DNA of 64,000 nucleotides from Paracyclopina nana (taxonomy: Eukaryota > Arthropoda > Copepoda > Cyclopoida > Cyclopettidae), in assembly GCA_019096065.1 (NCBI GenBank), contig JAGUCH010000007.1:5974501-6038500 (forward strand), written 5' to 3'. Positions 39,101-54,100 of this stretch are shown in pieces (the stretch's first letter is position 1; every line of letters starts with the position of its first letter). A program made the translations under genes and the position numbers. Below the pieces are notes generated by a model. That model was not told the DNA's origin, ran no database searches, and was given only the letters and a program-made list of their open reading frames with translations.

Positions 39101-42100
39101 AAAAGCATGAATGGTGAAAAAGCTCGAGGGTGATTCAAGGCTAAGGCTCGGTTCACCTACAAAATTACGGACTAATTTACAGCAAAATTACGAGGATTTT
39201 TTCCCATTTGAGGGAAAGGCGCAACTTTTTGACATTTTTCTTAGAAATTGTACTATTACATTTATAAAAAATATTCAGCTAAAAAATGTTCAGTACAAAA
39301 TTATGCCATGATTTCGGCCGTAATTTGTAGGTGAACTGGGGCTAAAATCAATCATTTAGGCCCTGTTCACCAGGTCAGTTATTGGCAATATGACGGTCTA
39401 ATATTACTTTTGTTTCGCTATTTTTGTTTTGTTTACGCAATTCCTGACAAGGCCATTTAATTTTTAACCTTTTTTAGCTGTAGTATTGTTTTATAATTTT
39501 TGCAAAATAACGGTCATTATAAGTAGGTGAACAGGTCCTTTAAGTTTTTTGCTATTGGACCTAATTAACCAGTGCAATATATCGATGTTATAACTCTGTA
39601 AATTCAGCTTTAAAATGCCAACCAATTCGCCAATACAATCCACCCCAAATTCGATCTTATTGCCAGCACCAAGAGTATTTTTCTTCTGGGAAACAAACAC
39701 CTTTTGGAGGAGAACACCAAAGCTCATCAGAGCCATCAGAACAGTCACACTTTCCATCACATTGAAGGCTTGCAGGAATGGCAGATTGGTCATGACAGCA
39801 AACGAAAGTTGGTTCAGAGCAGTTCAGCTCATCAGTTCCATCAGAGCAATCAACTTTGCCATCACAAACTTGGCTCAATGAGGGCAAACATTGGTCGCAA
39901 TTTTTGCACTGGAACAAGCATAATTCCTGATCAGTTGAAATTGTGGGCTTCATGGTGGAAGTTGGCCAATTGATGAAATCTATTGAAGCATTGTGGACTT
40001 TTACTTTATCTACATGTACTCTTCCTATTATTTTTTGTTACCTGGCAACCTGCCAGAGTATGAACAATCTGCTTCATCAGAGCCATCACTACAATGTATT
40101 ATTCCATCACATTCTTGAGTTTGGCAATATGACTCCAGCCCATCCATGCACATTATCCTTGTTTGGCAGCTCACTGCAAAGTAACAGGAAAATTAATAAA
40201 GAAAAGCTTTAAAACGAAAGATTCAATTTACCTTGAAATCAAGGCCGAAGGTCGGAATTTTCACATACTTGACAAATCTTCCCTTGAACAATGTAGGACA
40301 ATGTCACTCACGAACACTTATGAGGTTTGAAAACCACGAAAATAAAGGTTGACGCAAAATTAACAAAAACAATTTGAGAACACAATTCGAGACAGAATAA
40401 TTGAGAATATTCTTGGTATTATGCTTAAAAGTAGATTGTTTTTTGCAATTCCAAGGAAATGTGTGGACAGAAAAAAGATGTCAGGAATTTCCTGACTCAA
40501 AGAATGCCCTGAATTGAAGAATAAATATAGACAGTGAAATAAGAGTCAATTAGCTAACTAAAAAGCATCAAATTACTGAATGACAATTTTCAAGCTTCAT
40601 TGCTACATTCATTATGAGATATCACTTTTTCAGCTCGCCAGTAGCTCAACCAAGCCTAGTTGCTTTAGACAATTCGTAAGCTCAAATAAACGACGCAATT
40701 GAACATAGTGAAAAGCCATATTAATCCCATTAATAAGCAAAGAGCAGAATGACTATTTCTAAACTAATCACATAAGTACCACCACATAAAGCAATGACGT
40801 CATAAAAAATGAATTCAGCTCTTGAGGAAATCAGCTTCTTCAGAATGAATAATTGTTTACTTTTTCGATAGAGGAATGCAAAAATACTCTAATGCTGAAT
40901 TTGCTTTCTTATTTTGCAGCATTGTAGGCAAGCATGCATAGTTTTTGCTTCGAAATGTATTTTGCTTCTCACCGCTAAAAAAAGGAAGCAGTAATAAATG
41001 GATTGTTTTGCTTAGCTGTAAAAGTTTCCCAAGTTTATGATAGCCTCAAAAATTGCTCTACAAGGCTTTCACTAAAAATTCACAAAAATTTTCAGGGAAA
41101 AAGGCGTTTTTTTTTCAAAGTTTCCAATTTGAGTGATCATCAATTTTCATGGGAAGAAAAGATGGAAAGTTCTCAAAAAAGCACTTAAATTGACAGAAAC
41201 CACGCAAATGGATAATGCTTTTCTTCTTTAAGCACAAAAGACTTGTTTATTGTAATACCTAGACATCATGTCTAGATATGAATTATGATTTCTTTCATGT
41301 AAGTCAAGTGTAAGGTACAAGTATCACAGAAACAAACAGATGACGTGCACAGTGGACAACTTTGTCACTCAAAGAAAAAGTCATTGAACACGAAAACTAA
41401 TGTAAGAAAAATTTTGGTTTGCAAAAAGTCAAATGCGAGTCAAATTGGTAAAATAATCCACCGTGAAATGCTTCGTAATAAAACACCGCGTAGTGGTAGC
41501 TTTGAATTTTCGGCTGGATAGCTTTCACACTGTAGAAGTTGTAGTACTACAACACTCAAAAACGCGCCCAGTTTAGCAATGCGCTCACAAAAATACAACT
41601 ATTTTGACCTATTCAGAGCAGTAGCTGAAAAGACTTTGAAGTCGAATAATCATGTGCAATGAACTTTCCGAATTGCAAAGACTCGAATTCAAGGAAGCCT
41701 TTGAAGAATTTGATAAGGTAAAAAATTGGATTTTTCCTGCTTTTCACAGAGGGTGAATAGATAGTTCAAAAACACGCATTTATGCCATAATGAACAATGC
41801 GATTTTTGCGGGCTCAGTTAAGAAGTACGATTTTAGAAGCGCGACAAAAAATGGCAAAATAGTCCACTGTGCTCTCGGCTTACTATTTTTAAAACTGATC
41901 AGAAATTTCCACTCGTACAAGGAATCTCGTAAGCTAACTTGTAATGATTCCACACGCGTCATTGATACGCGTGAAAAATAAGGATTGCGAATTTTAAAAT
42001 GCAAAAAAAATCATGCAAACTTTGACGGTATTTTCAAGCAAAGCACTTTAGCTCAGGCTTTCCGGAGAGCATCAAGATTTCAAATATTGCAGTGAAGAAA

Positions 42101-45100
42101 AAATTACGATTTGAGCAACGACAAAATTCTACAACATCATGCTCACTTTTCAGAGTTTTTCATATTTGAGCTGGCTTTTCAATGCATAAAAAAGCGAGAG
42201 TGGAAAAAAAGATGTTGCTTTAAAAAGCTTTTAATCACTTTTTTCGTGTTGCTGCTGTTTTTAAGATGTTTGGACTTTCCCAATAAAATAACACCCACTT
42301 AAGTCTAAATGGCATCAATACACGAAAATGGACAAACAGAAAAAAAAGAAAAATAGAAGCAGTACTTTGGGAGATTCGGGCTTTTATAGGGATGAAGCAA
42401 AAAAGCTTTTCTTTCCATTGGTTTTCTTCACACACTGCAAAATGGAAGGTAGCATAATGGAAAAGTAGTGCAGTAATGCTTTTACTGCTGAAAGTCCATT
42501 TTTGCAATAGGAAGTCTCAAAATTGGCCAATTTGAAAGGTGAAGAAAAAATATGGAATATTTCTTAGGAGGAGTATAGAAAATTGAATTATTGAACCGAG
42601 CAGTGCTGTTTTGTATGAATCATCCTCTAAAAGCCAAATAAGGCATGCTCCAAAATTATTAGGATATTAAGAGGGCGGTTGTTAAGCTTCATAGGAAATC
42701 GTTCACATTAGTCATGATTTAGCAGCTTTTGCATAATTGATTCTTTAAGGATGGAAGTGGAACGATCACAACCAAAGAGCTTTTGCCAGTTTTGCGCTCC
42801 ATTGGGCAAAATCCAACTGAGGACGAAATTTTGAATTTGGTCATTGAATACGACGTGAACGGGGATGGAACGATCGATTTCGAAGAGTTCCTCGACATGA
42901 TGATGAAGCAGTCGAAAGACATTGACCAAACGGTGGAAATCCGCGAAGCCTTCAAAATATTCGATCGTGATGGCAACGGGTACATTGATGCCAAGGAGCT
43001 CAAGGATGTCGTGACAAGGATGGGTGAGGTGTTGACCTCGGCTGAGGCCGACGAATTTATGCGAGAGGCTGACACAGACGGCGACGGCAAATTGGACTAC
43101 AACGAGTTCGTCAAAATGATGCTTCAAGCATGGGCACAATAAGGCCTGCCGTGAGAGTATTACTGCAATTACTCAGAAACTCTCCACTATTGAAGCCTTC
43201 AAAAAAAGACATGTGAATAAAGGCTTTTACTCAATCAGAGCAAAATCCCCGGATTTTTCGCCTCAATTATGCCCAACAAAATCATCATCCGGATTTCGAC
43301 TCTCAAAAACACGAGCGTTTGACATTTAGAGCGAACATCATCCCAGCATACGAAAAAATCATCCTTGAGCATTAAATTCCTACCTGGCCGACAAGACTGT
43401 CCGGGAATCAAGGGATTTCCTTCATATCCTCTGGAGCATTGTTCACATCTTCGTCCCGTGTATCCCATGGGACATCGGCAAGTCACCTCGGAGTCGTAGT
43501 CCAAGAAACAGTCCCTGGAAAATCTGAAATGGGAGCGTTATTAATAACTCCACTATTTAGGCGTCCGCGGCGGGGATCGGATAATTTGAGCGGAGCATAA
43601 TTATTCGCTTTTAATGCAAAATATTACTGATTTGAGGGTGTGTTCGAGGGGCAAGGACACACTTGGCAGTCGATGCCTCTCCCAGGATCGCCATAATATC
43701 CAGGAGGACAACGCACTTGAGGCAAGCCACATTTGCCTTTCCAAACTCCGTCGCTGATTCTCTCATAGCCTGGAGCACATTCCTTCAACAGAATAAGATA
43801 TTCAGAGATTGAAATGCAGAGGTGATTTTCTAGCCATTTTAGAGCTTCCTCAACAAAGTATAAAAGGTTTCCTACTTAGGACATTCTAGGTTTTTTAGCT
43901 CATCCTCTAGAAGATCAAACAGTAAGCCATTCATTCACTGATTAATTTTCTCTAATTACCTACTAATATGGTTTATTGATTTACCTCACAGGATAATCCA
44001 GTGTAGCCCTTGGGACAAAGACATTGCTCGACCAGATTGGCCACCCCGAGGCCATTATCTCTCGCGGAGGCCGAGGTCATTTGAAGGCCAGTAATTGACA
44101 CATCCACCGGATAAGCTGTGTATTGTGCCCTGAAATCAAGAGGTTCAGTGAAGAAAACGAGCGTGAAAGTGACAACACGCATTCCGCAGTCGCATTCTCG
44201 CCATTTTTGGGTCAATGAAAAATACCAGAAATGAACCCAGCGCAGTAACAAAGTAGAGTAAATCAATCGAGCTTTAAAAAATCATCTTTTCAACTATGGC
44301 TTCGTAGAAAATTTCAGGTAACAAAGTTTTGAAATGAATTTTGAATGAATTTTCCTTCAGCTACAGTTGAACTGACCTTATTAGAATATGCTGGACATCT
44401 TGCAAGGCCATAAGAATTTCTTCACGAGTTGCCAATGGACCTTGAAGTCCATTTTTCCTCCATTCTCCGGGCCAAAATCGAACCCGGACTCGATTCTCGT
44501 AATTTGGCCTCATCGGCGAGGCCATCACGTGAAACAGTTTGTACCCATTGCCCTAGTGAAAAGGAAAGCTGCAATAGAGGTAATTTTAAAGATAAACGTA
44601 AATTACTATGAGTATGACATCAGGCTCGTTTCCAAATTGCTGCTGTGGACCTCTAAATGTGAAAATGCAGGCTAAAGTTCCGCCATAAGATTTGATCTGA
44701 TTGCCAAGCATGGATCCAGGCAGCTCAAAATATGGTATGCCTCCAATGTCTTGAGACAAGTAGAAAGCAGCTGTGGAGCTGCCACCAGATCTTCCAGTGG
44801 GGGCAACTTGACCACCAGAAACTGGCATGTAATTGATCACAGGAACAATGCCAAGAACCGTGATGTCAACCTAGGGAAATACATCGAATTGGGCTTTAAA
44901 AAGATTTGGTAATAGCATACCTGTTGTAGGTAAAACTCGGTACTTGAACATTGATCAGTGATGCCAAAGCAAAAGCAATCAATGCACTCGTCCCTACGAT
45001 TCGCTTCTACGTTGAAAGTTCCACTAGGGCAAATTCCTTGCGGCTTTTGCACCACAAGCACAGCATCTTGACCAGGTTGGCCACATCCAGAAGATCCAGC

Positions 45101-48100
45101 GAAGCAAGAACCTTTTATGTTGATGGCTTCGCAAGAGTAAGCTCCTTGATCCGCCTCCATGGCGTCCGGACAGATCATTTCGCCAAAGGCTCTATTTCCA
45201 TCTTGAGGAGTACTTGTCATGCTGCACTTTTCAGGAATATGCCCCCAATTGAGCCTCCAGACGATCTCCGGGGTTGGCACTCCCAAAGCTGTACAGTTGA
45301 TGATGAAAGTGTGGCCAATTTCAACCACAACAGTTGGAGGTGGGCTGACAATGATGATTGGAGGAGCTGACATGAAAATATCATTAATAATATTTCCATA
45401 ATTCTATGGATTTTGAATAAGGATTCTTACTGCAGCCAATTTCATCACTCTGGTCTTGGCAGTCAATTTCGCCATCACAGTGGAAAGATTTGGGAATGCA
45501 CTGATCTCCGGAAGAGCACATCCACTCGTTGTACCTACAAGGTGATCCTGGAGGATTGGTGGCACAAAAAGCCTCGTCAGAGCCATCCAGGCAATCGTCA
45601 TCCGAGTCACACATCCAGGTTTTCAGGATGCATTTTTTGTTTGCACACTGGAATTCATTCGGTTCGCAATTCATTCCATCTCCTATGAATAGCAAATGGA
45701 CATATTCAAAATGTCAATACCAATTCAGACCACTCACGGCAGTTTCTTTCATCGGATCCATCTGAGCAATCATAGGTTCCATCACAGACTTTGGCTCGAA
45801 GAACACATTGGCCATTGGAGCACGTGGCCTGGTCTGGCCCACACGTGATCAATGGCACAACAGTTGGCACCTCAGCTAGAAGAAGAAGAAGCAAAAATGC
45901 AATCCAACTGTCATCTCTCTTCATGTTGATCTCCAAGGCAACTGATGCTGAAATTTGGCCAAAATAGCAGCATGTTGCAATTGGCAACAATTGGATAATA
46001 ATCTGTCAAGAGTGAACATGGCCTTGGCAAAACAGCTCCTTTTTTGCATTCCCCACAAATGAAGAGTCTAGACTTGAGGCCTTTCAAAAAAGGCAGCTCA
46101 TTGAAGGAGGAGCTTACCAGGAGTCACCCTGAGGTAAACTGATACCGTCGATCCAGGTTTATCAATATGATCGAAAGCCTCGCAAATGAACGTTCCAGTA
46201 TGAGATATCTGAAATTAAACTTATTTGATTTGAGCTGAAACTCTTATAGATCTAATTAAAGATTAGAGGAAAAGCACGGCTTGGGCTCCTTAAAATATTA
46301 GACAAATACTTGGATGTCTGGCATTTCCAGTCGTCCACTGTAATCCCTTGACCCTGGGGGCAGAGGTAATCCTCCACCACGAGACCATCTGACCCTGGCT
46401 CTCAAAGGACCTTCGTCACGACATTGAAACACGACCTCACGGCCTTGCTCAATGGTCTGCTCGACTGGATACGTCCTTAGATTTAAATTCGACTCGGATG
46501 GAGAGGGGCAGCCATTTTCGTCACTCAAATCAGAGCATTGGTAGCCGCCATCGCATCGGAACCGCTCCGGAATACATTCACGCCCATTGTAACACATGAA
46601 CTCGTTTAACTTGCAAGAGGCTGAAATATACAGTTATTTTTTGGCTCAATGTCACTAGGGACATTTTTGCATAAAATGGACGTAAAAACAAATCAAAATT
46701 GCTTGAAAGTATCTTAGGTCAAAAATGGCTATTAAAAGAGAAAAATTGAATTTACTATGCTTTTGCTTTGGTCTAAGGCTAAATTATTATGAGCCAGAAG
46801 TGTCATTTTTTTCTACCTTGACAGCCGAATTCATCACTGCGATCATAACAGTCCACTGTTCTGTCACACTTCTTGGAAGCATCAATGCATTGACGGCCAT
46901 CAGAGCACGCAAATTCATTCGATTTGCAGCCTAATAATTCATTTGAAAAAAGTTGGATACCAAATATACAGTATAAGAGTACCACAGTCTTGCTCATCAG
47001 AGCCATCTTGGCAATCCGGAATTCGATCACAAACACGCCTAAGATCAACGCATCGCGGTTCTCCTGCTGCGCAAGTGAACTCGGTGTAATCGCACTTTTC
47101 TAAAAGTAAAAAATATCTAAATGTCAGCTATTTCTAAAATCTAGTGGTAAATATTTACTTGGAGGACAAGAGTTTTCGTCACTTTGATCCGGGCATTCAA
47201 AGATGCCATTGCATTTCAGCCCAATTGGTATACACAGCCCATTGTCACATTTGAACTCGTTGTCCTTACAATCAACTGAGGTAAAAAGAAATTAAAAGTA
47301 AAAAAAAATGCAAAATAAAATCTATTTTACGTGGAGGACAATCCAGTTCGTCTGTGCCATCAGAACAATCCAAGTTACCATTGCACCTCAAATAATTGGG
47401 TATGCATAATCCGGACTCACATTGATACTCCTCAGCTTTGCAAATTTCTGCAAAGAAAAAATAGTATTAGAAGAAAAAAGAAATATGGAAGCTACATGAA
47501 GAGGAAAAAAAGTAGTACTGCAATCTCGTTCATCAGCAGCATCAATGCAGTCATATTTTCCATCACAAATAGCTTCTGGATTAACACAACGACCGTCTCC
47601 ACACTGAAATTGTCCTGGCTGACAGATTTCTTGAGGAAGGAAAAAAAGGAAGAATAAAAGAAAACACTGAAACATTGATTCACAGAAAACACACAACCAT
47701 AAGATTCTTTACCTTCGCAGTTTTGCCTCTCGTCAGAGCCATCAAAACAATCTTGGACTCCATCGCAGACATACTGCAAATCCAGACACTTCTTGGACAA
47801 CTCGCATTGAAATTTACCAGGACAACCTGGACATTGAACCTCAGTCGGAATATTGAGATCGGGACAAGCTTGTTCACATTTCACCAAGCAAGTTTGAAAT
47901 GTTGGGCAGAAAAATTGGTCTTCAGGACAATCTGGAATTTTGGAGTTCAAGACTTCATTGCATAAGATTAGTGCTAAGTAAGTTTTAACCTGTTATGTCA
48001 GGAGTTGTTGTGGTTGAAGTAGTTGTAGAAGTTGTTGGGAAGAAGCAATCAAACTCGTCAGATCCATCTGCACAATCACGGATTCCATCACAAACTTTGT

Positions 48101-51100
48101 AAGCCAGAACGCATGACATGTCATCACACATGAACTCATCCGAGTTGCACTCTTTAACTACAAAACAAAGCTGTCATATGAAATGACCAAAAGTTGACAA
48201 GTCCTTACTGCAATTGGCTTCGTCAGAGTCGTCAAAGCAGTCCGAAATTCCATTGCAAACTTTGGATACTTCGATGCAAGTTCCATCAGAACAAAGATGA
48301 TCCGGAGATTGACATGCTGCAAAGATGAAAACTAGGTTAATCCAGGTAACAAATAAAAAAGATGATAAGTAAGGAAGGCATTACGGCAATTTTCCTCATC
48401 TTCATTGTTTGGACAATCCTGGACAAAATCGCACTTGCGAAAGTCCTCAATGCAAGATCCATCTTGACAGGTGAACTCGTCGTTTTTACATTCTGGAAAT
48501 AGCAATGAAAGGGAGAAAAAGCACTGAAAACTGTACTTGTATACCGAAAATGGAGAGCTCTCCAAAAGCCTGAGAAGTGATGCCATTCAGCTGACCGGTG
48601 CAAGTATACTCTCCAGCATCAGAAGGTTGGACATTCTTGAGCTTCAACGTTCGCATGGACGTCAAAAACTGGTTGACTCCAGTGGACCATGAAATTGACA
48701 CGGTTTCCAGGAGAATCAAAGGCTCGACCGAGCACGAAAATGAAACGTCACTGCCTTTTATAGTTTCTTGCTTTTCGGGCACCACAACAACCTTAAAAGC
48801 TGAAATCGAAATCGTAATTTTAGCGGGCAGAACTCTCAAAATTGCGCTCTACCATTTCACGAATTTTCTTGTTTAGTTTTTTTGTGCTCAGTCAACGGTT
48901 AAACGCGAGTTATGAATGATCGTGAAGGAAAAATCGACTCGTCTTTCACCAAACCTCGAAGCCCAGCACGCGACGACGCGATGATCTCAGCTTTATGTCA
49001 GTTTCGCTGTTCCACTGATAACCGCGAAAATACATCAGTTCATGTTATTATTCCACACCGACAAGTTGTTTCGTTTATTCGACACTTTCGTACGAAGATT
49101 CTCTTCACCGGGACTTCGGCTATATCCGCAAGTTAAGGACGATTACCTGAAGACTTAGTAGCTTCAGGCCTCTTCCTTTCATGGCGCCCAACGTGTTCAG
49201 GACCGGGGAACCGCGACCTTGAGGAGAAGGCCCACCTGACGCTTGGATCAGAGGTATAGTTGGGATTTGAACTCACTTATCACGCTTTTAGCAGGTGAAT
49301 ACACTGCTAGACGCGTTCGTTCCGCTTTTGGCCGGTAATAAGCCCGCCAGACGCGATTTTCGCTTAAGCAGTCCCCCGTGATTACGAGGAGAGACGCTAG
49401 GCGAGCCATCCACGCTTGGAGACTAAGTCGTAGTCTTCTGAGCGTCTGTTTGCGTCAAAAGGACGCCAGTTTGTCGATTGCGATTCCTGCATGGGCCGTA
49501 GCTTATTATAAAAGCTGCACGTAAGGCTGCGTGTCAGGTGACACCTTCTGGAATCGCTACACCTATTTGGGACTTTCTTGACGGGCTCCGGCTTCATTGA
49601 GAGCTGGGTCAAAGCTACGCGTCAGGTGACGCCATCAAAAAAGTCCCGCCAACGTTTGAATTTTCCGGTAGCAGCGAAGCGCGCACCGAGTAAATAATTC
49701 TAAGGCTGAGTAGTCAGCTGTGGTAGCATAGCTTCCGGCACGTACTGCCACGAAGCCACGCGAGGAGTACAGACGTAGGAAATACCATCAAATCCGAAAA
49801 TACCTCGCTAATACTTCATTTTTTCGGTGATTACAGGCTAACGAGGCTACGGGGCTCTACCAACTGAGCTATCGAAGGACCTCGATTACCCGGAAAAGAA
49901 GGGGAGGACATCAACCCCAAAGAGCGGAGTGGCCAATAGCCTCACTCGGGCATCGAGAAGAGTGGCCAAAAAGCGGGTAAGACAAGGTTTTAGGCCTCAT
50001 AAACCCGTCTTTAAGTTTACTTTCTGTGATTACAGTTCGGGCTCTACCAACTGAGTTATCGAAGGAACTCGATCACCCGACCTGAGCTAAAGGCGAAGTT
50101 GGACAAGGCTGGGGGCCCGAAGCTTCCGACAGGTCCAGCCCCAGCTACTGACAGGATTTACACCAGGTTCTGGTACTGGCGAGGGCGAGCCCTAATCGAT
50201 CTCATTGCGGATTTGGAGCTCGTCAGTTCGGGGGTTCGAGGTACTTCGATAGTCAACACCCGACACCCAAAACCCAGCCCACTGCGTTCATTTCCGCATG
50301 ACATACAGTGGTGTTTGCTTCGTTCGAGCCATAGTCTAGAAGACTCACGGGACGAGAACAGAAACTTCCCTTTTGGCGTTGTTGTGGTGTGGTGACATCC
50401 TCCGAGAATCCGAGATCCAGCGAAGAATATAGCGAATTCTGAAGACCTGATCTCATTGTATTATTCAATTCTAAACCGATTGTAAGCTTCTGCTAAATAA
50501 AAGACCTTGTGGAATACACTAGTAGTCATTATGGCAGCAGCGACGAGTACTCCAAAGAAACGAGAGTCCTGGAAGGACATTGTAGCTAGTGTCAACGCGG
50601 AATGCGAGGCTCTGGAACAAATGTTCGTAAGGTGGAGGAAGTTAGGAGAGACCAAGAGGACTGAACAAGTCCTGGTGCTCATGCCTCTGGCCAAACAAGC
50701 TAGGGCAGATGTCAAAAGGTTAGACGAGTTAGTGGACACTGTATTTGACATGCCTGATGATGATGATGATTGTGACTCGGATGAATCAGGGGAGATCCCT
50801 GAGGAGGATCCAAAGCGCATGGCAGCTATAAGGCTTCAGGAGAGGGTGGGCAGGTTGAAACTCCGGAAGCGGTTTTGGTATAGGGAGCTTTTGCGCATTT
50901 ATAACGCACGTTTGAAGGCAGAACCAGATCTGGAACAGATTTCATTCGCGGATTCCAGCTATATGATTACTTCCATGCCAGAAGACCCGAACATTACAGG
51001 CATGAACCTGACGCTGGTAGAGAATTTGATACTTCCAAAGGAAGCTCTCAGAGCTCCAGATTCGCAGGACAAGCCGGCAGAGGCAACTGCGGGGAAGAAG

Positions 51101-54100
51101 GATCAGGCTGACCAGAACGGGGCGAATTCACGTCAAACTGCCAAAACAAAGACCCCAGAGGAGCTCCTGGACGAGCTGAAATCACTGGGAGGCCAGATTA
51201 GATTAATGATCCAAGACTTTGGCACGCAAGAGGTTAGCGAGGAAGGTATCGCAAAAATCGAAGGTATCTTGGATGGAAACGTCAAGGTACTAAGAGAATT
51301 CGCTGATCAATGCCGCGCAATCTGGAATGAATGCGAGCAACCTGCCAAAAAGACTGGACTCACAGTCATCACGAAGACAGTGAATCAAGCCGATCAAGCA
51401 GTAAAAGACTTCATTGCTCGACTGAGGCAACAAGGCCAGCTTGAGCAACTGATCGACAACAGAAACAAGGAGACAGACGGCAAAAGGCTGTCAGGGCAAA
51501 AAGATGGGGGGGCACGCCCACCACCGCCCACAGGGACAGTTCAGAGTCTGATCAGCCAATTCCAGGGCAATGACAATGAGCTGTCCAGACGAGAGATGCC
51601 CCCACCTCAAACCCCAAACTTCACGCCGATACAAAACCTAGGGGGTCAATACAGTGCTACCAGACAGCCAAGGTTGCCAGGTCAGGCACCCAATCAGCCA
51701 CAGAGGCGAGACAGAAGCCCAGAGCCAGAGGAAGAATTCATCATGCTGCGCACTGAAAATCACAGATCTGTGAAAACGGAGAAGGCAGTTCTAGATGATT
51801 GGGCTGATCTATATTCACACGCCTTTTTGTTGAGCCAGATTTATGATCCTAAGAAAGACAAGTTGCCAAAGGAAAATGATATTCCACGTATGAAGTTCAC
51901 AGGAGACATTGGTGAGTACCAGGACTTCAGGGACCGATTCTTCATCAGGGTCATCCTGAACACGAGCATCTCCCCGTCGAATAAGCTGATGCTGCTCAGG
52001 GATAGCCTAGAAGGTGAACCTGAAATTGAAATAAAGAACTTTAAACCATGGAACTTGTTAAACCTTGCGAACGCGATCGAGAAACTTGACAAGGTCTACG
52101 GAGACTTGAAAGGCCGCCAAGGATTCTTGCTAGCCAAAATTACAAAAATGCAACCGCTTGACCACACTAAGAAGGAATCGCTGCAAGAATATAAAGCGGT
52201 CATGCTAGAAATGATTAAGTTCTTCACGGAAGAAGGAGCACGAATCAAATGCAGCCCAGTCATGGGCATCGCAGCCATCCCATGGGTCATGCATTGGAAG
52301 GAACAGTCCAAACTCAGATATGAGGAATATATAAAGTTATCGAAGCTAGAGAGCTCTGTGGACTCGGTCATGGACTTCATAGACTGGAAGCTGTCTGTGA
52401 TGAGAATGTCGAGCTATGAAGCCAAAATAAAAGAGGTGACTGACAAGTCAGAGTCTAAAAAGAAAGCAGTGACACTGCTGACTAACGAGGAATCCGGAGG
52501 TGATGACAGTCCCTCAGATTACTCTACTGATTACGAGGAAGAAGCCTCAGGTCCATGTTTGTCGACTGCAATCCGAAGTTTAGATGTCAGAGACTGTCAA
52601 GTCTGCGGGCTAGAAAATCACAAAACCCCGCAATGCAAGCAGTTCATCAGGATGTCCGGAAAGGACAAGTATGAACTCTGTATTCAAAAGAGACTGTGCA
52701 TGAGGTGCATAGACTCGAAGCATCGAAGGAGAGAATGCAAGGCCCCGAAGTGCACGAAATGCCAAAATCCACATCACGGGCTACTTCACGGATTCTTTGA
52801 AAAAAGAGATAAGGAAAAACTGGAGAAGTCCATGAATGACAAGCTGAAAACCATGGAAACCACGCTGGCAACGATGCTGGAACAGCAACAGACTTTTTTA
52901 GAGGTTGCCAGGGCATCCCAAGGGACCCCAGCTCAACAGTAACCCGGATGCCCGATGAAGTAGCTTTACAAATGATAGAAATAAAACGTAAGGTTGAAGA
53001 ACCGAAAAAGTCTGATTCAAGATGCTTCAGAGTAGTTCCTGTATACATATCTAATGGAAATAAGCAGATCAAAACAAATATGGTACTGGATGAAGCCTCC
53101 AGTAATACTTTCATTAGTACTTCACTTCATAAGGCCTTGAATCTACAAGGACAAAGAGTGTCATACTCGGTTTCGTCGATAAATGATCAGACTCAAGACT
53201 TTTTGAGCCACAAATGCAACATTGCTATTCGCAGTACAGAAGGTGAAAGCAGCGAGCAGTTCGAGATCAGTGCTTACACTTCGGACGCGATAAATAAGCT
53301 AATAAAACTGCCGAATTACGCAAAGCTCAAGAAAAAGTTCAGGTTTCTGGAGCCGATCGAGTTTCCGGACTTAGTAAAAGGACCAGTTGAAATACTGCTT
53401 GGCATCAACTATCCAGCTTTGCATCAAAGTTTTGGAGACAAGTCCGATGGGAAAGTAGGCTCTCCACTAGTTAGAAAAACTATTTTTGGCAATACTTTGA
53501 CGTATACCTCTCCGGAATGCAAAAAGCCAGTAACTTTGCTGACATGCGAAGCTATCGAAAGTGAGTGTCCGGAACTAAAGTACATTATGAAAAAGATATT
53601 TGACGATGACACGCAAGGACTTACTTTAGCAAACCCAGTAGAATTACTGACTGCAGACGAGCTACGAGCTAGAGACATAATAAGTAGCACCATTCATACT
53701 AACGAGAAAGGTCACAAAGCTATGAAAGTGCCATGGCGAAATCACCCGGATCCTCCGGATTTGCCGAACAACTATTGGTAAGTGCTGACTTTTGAGCTAA
53801 AGCAGGAACAGAAATTAGGCCCTGAGCTCATGAAACAAGTGGACGATGCCATAGAAGAGATGGTAGCTCATGGAGCTTTAAAATTACTTCGCGATGACGA
53901 AGACAAGTTAGTAGGCTTTTATATTCCACGAGTGATGGTGGTTAAGCTTGACAGAGCTTCCACGAAGGTCAGAGTCTGCATGGACGCTGCCAGGCCTTTT
54001 GGAGCTAAAAGGACTTCACTAAACTCGCAAGTACTGACTGGTCAGAAATTACAAGGTGACATCTGGGCCATCTGGCTTCGATTCCGGATGCGCCCAAAAG

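Larger units (their letters stand above)
36906..40172 (-). other. Perlecan central part 2: second LDLa cluster and second LamB start
   Basis: LDLa modules in exons at about 40172-40043, 39911-39660 (two), 38843-38597 (two to three), 38528-38310 (two) and 38010-37800 (two). Then come a laminin-EGF-like exon (about 37629-37551), a Cys-rich exon (37415-37103) and the first half of a LamB domain (about 37031-36906). Confidence 0.75.
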
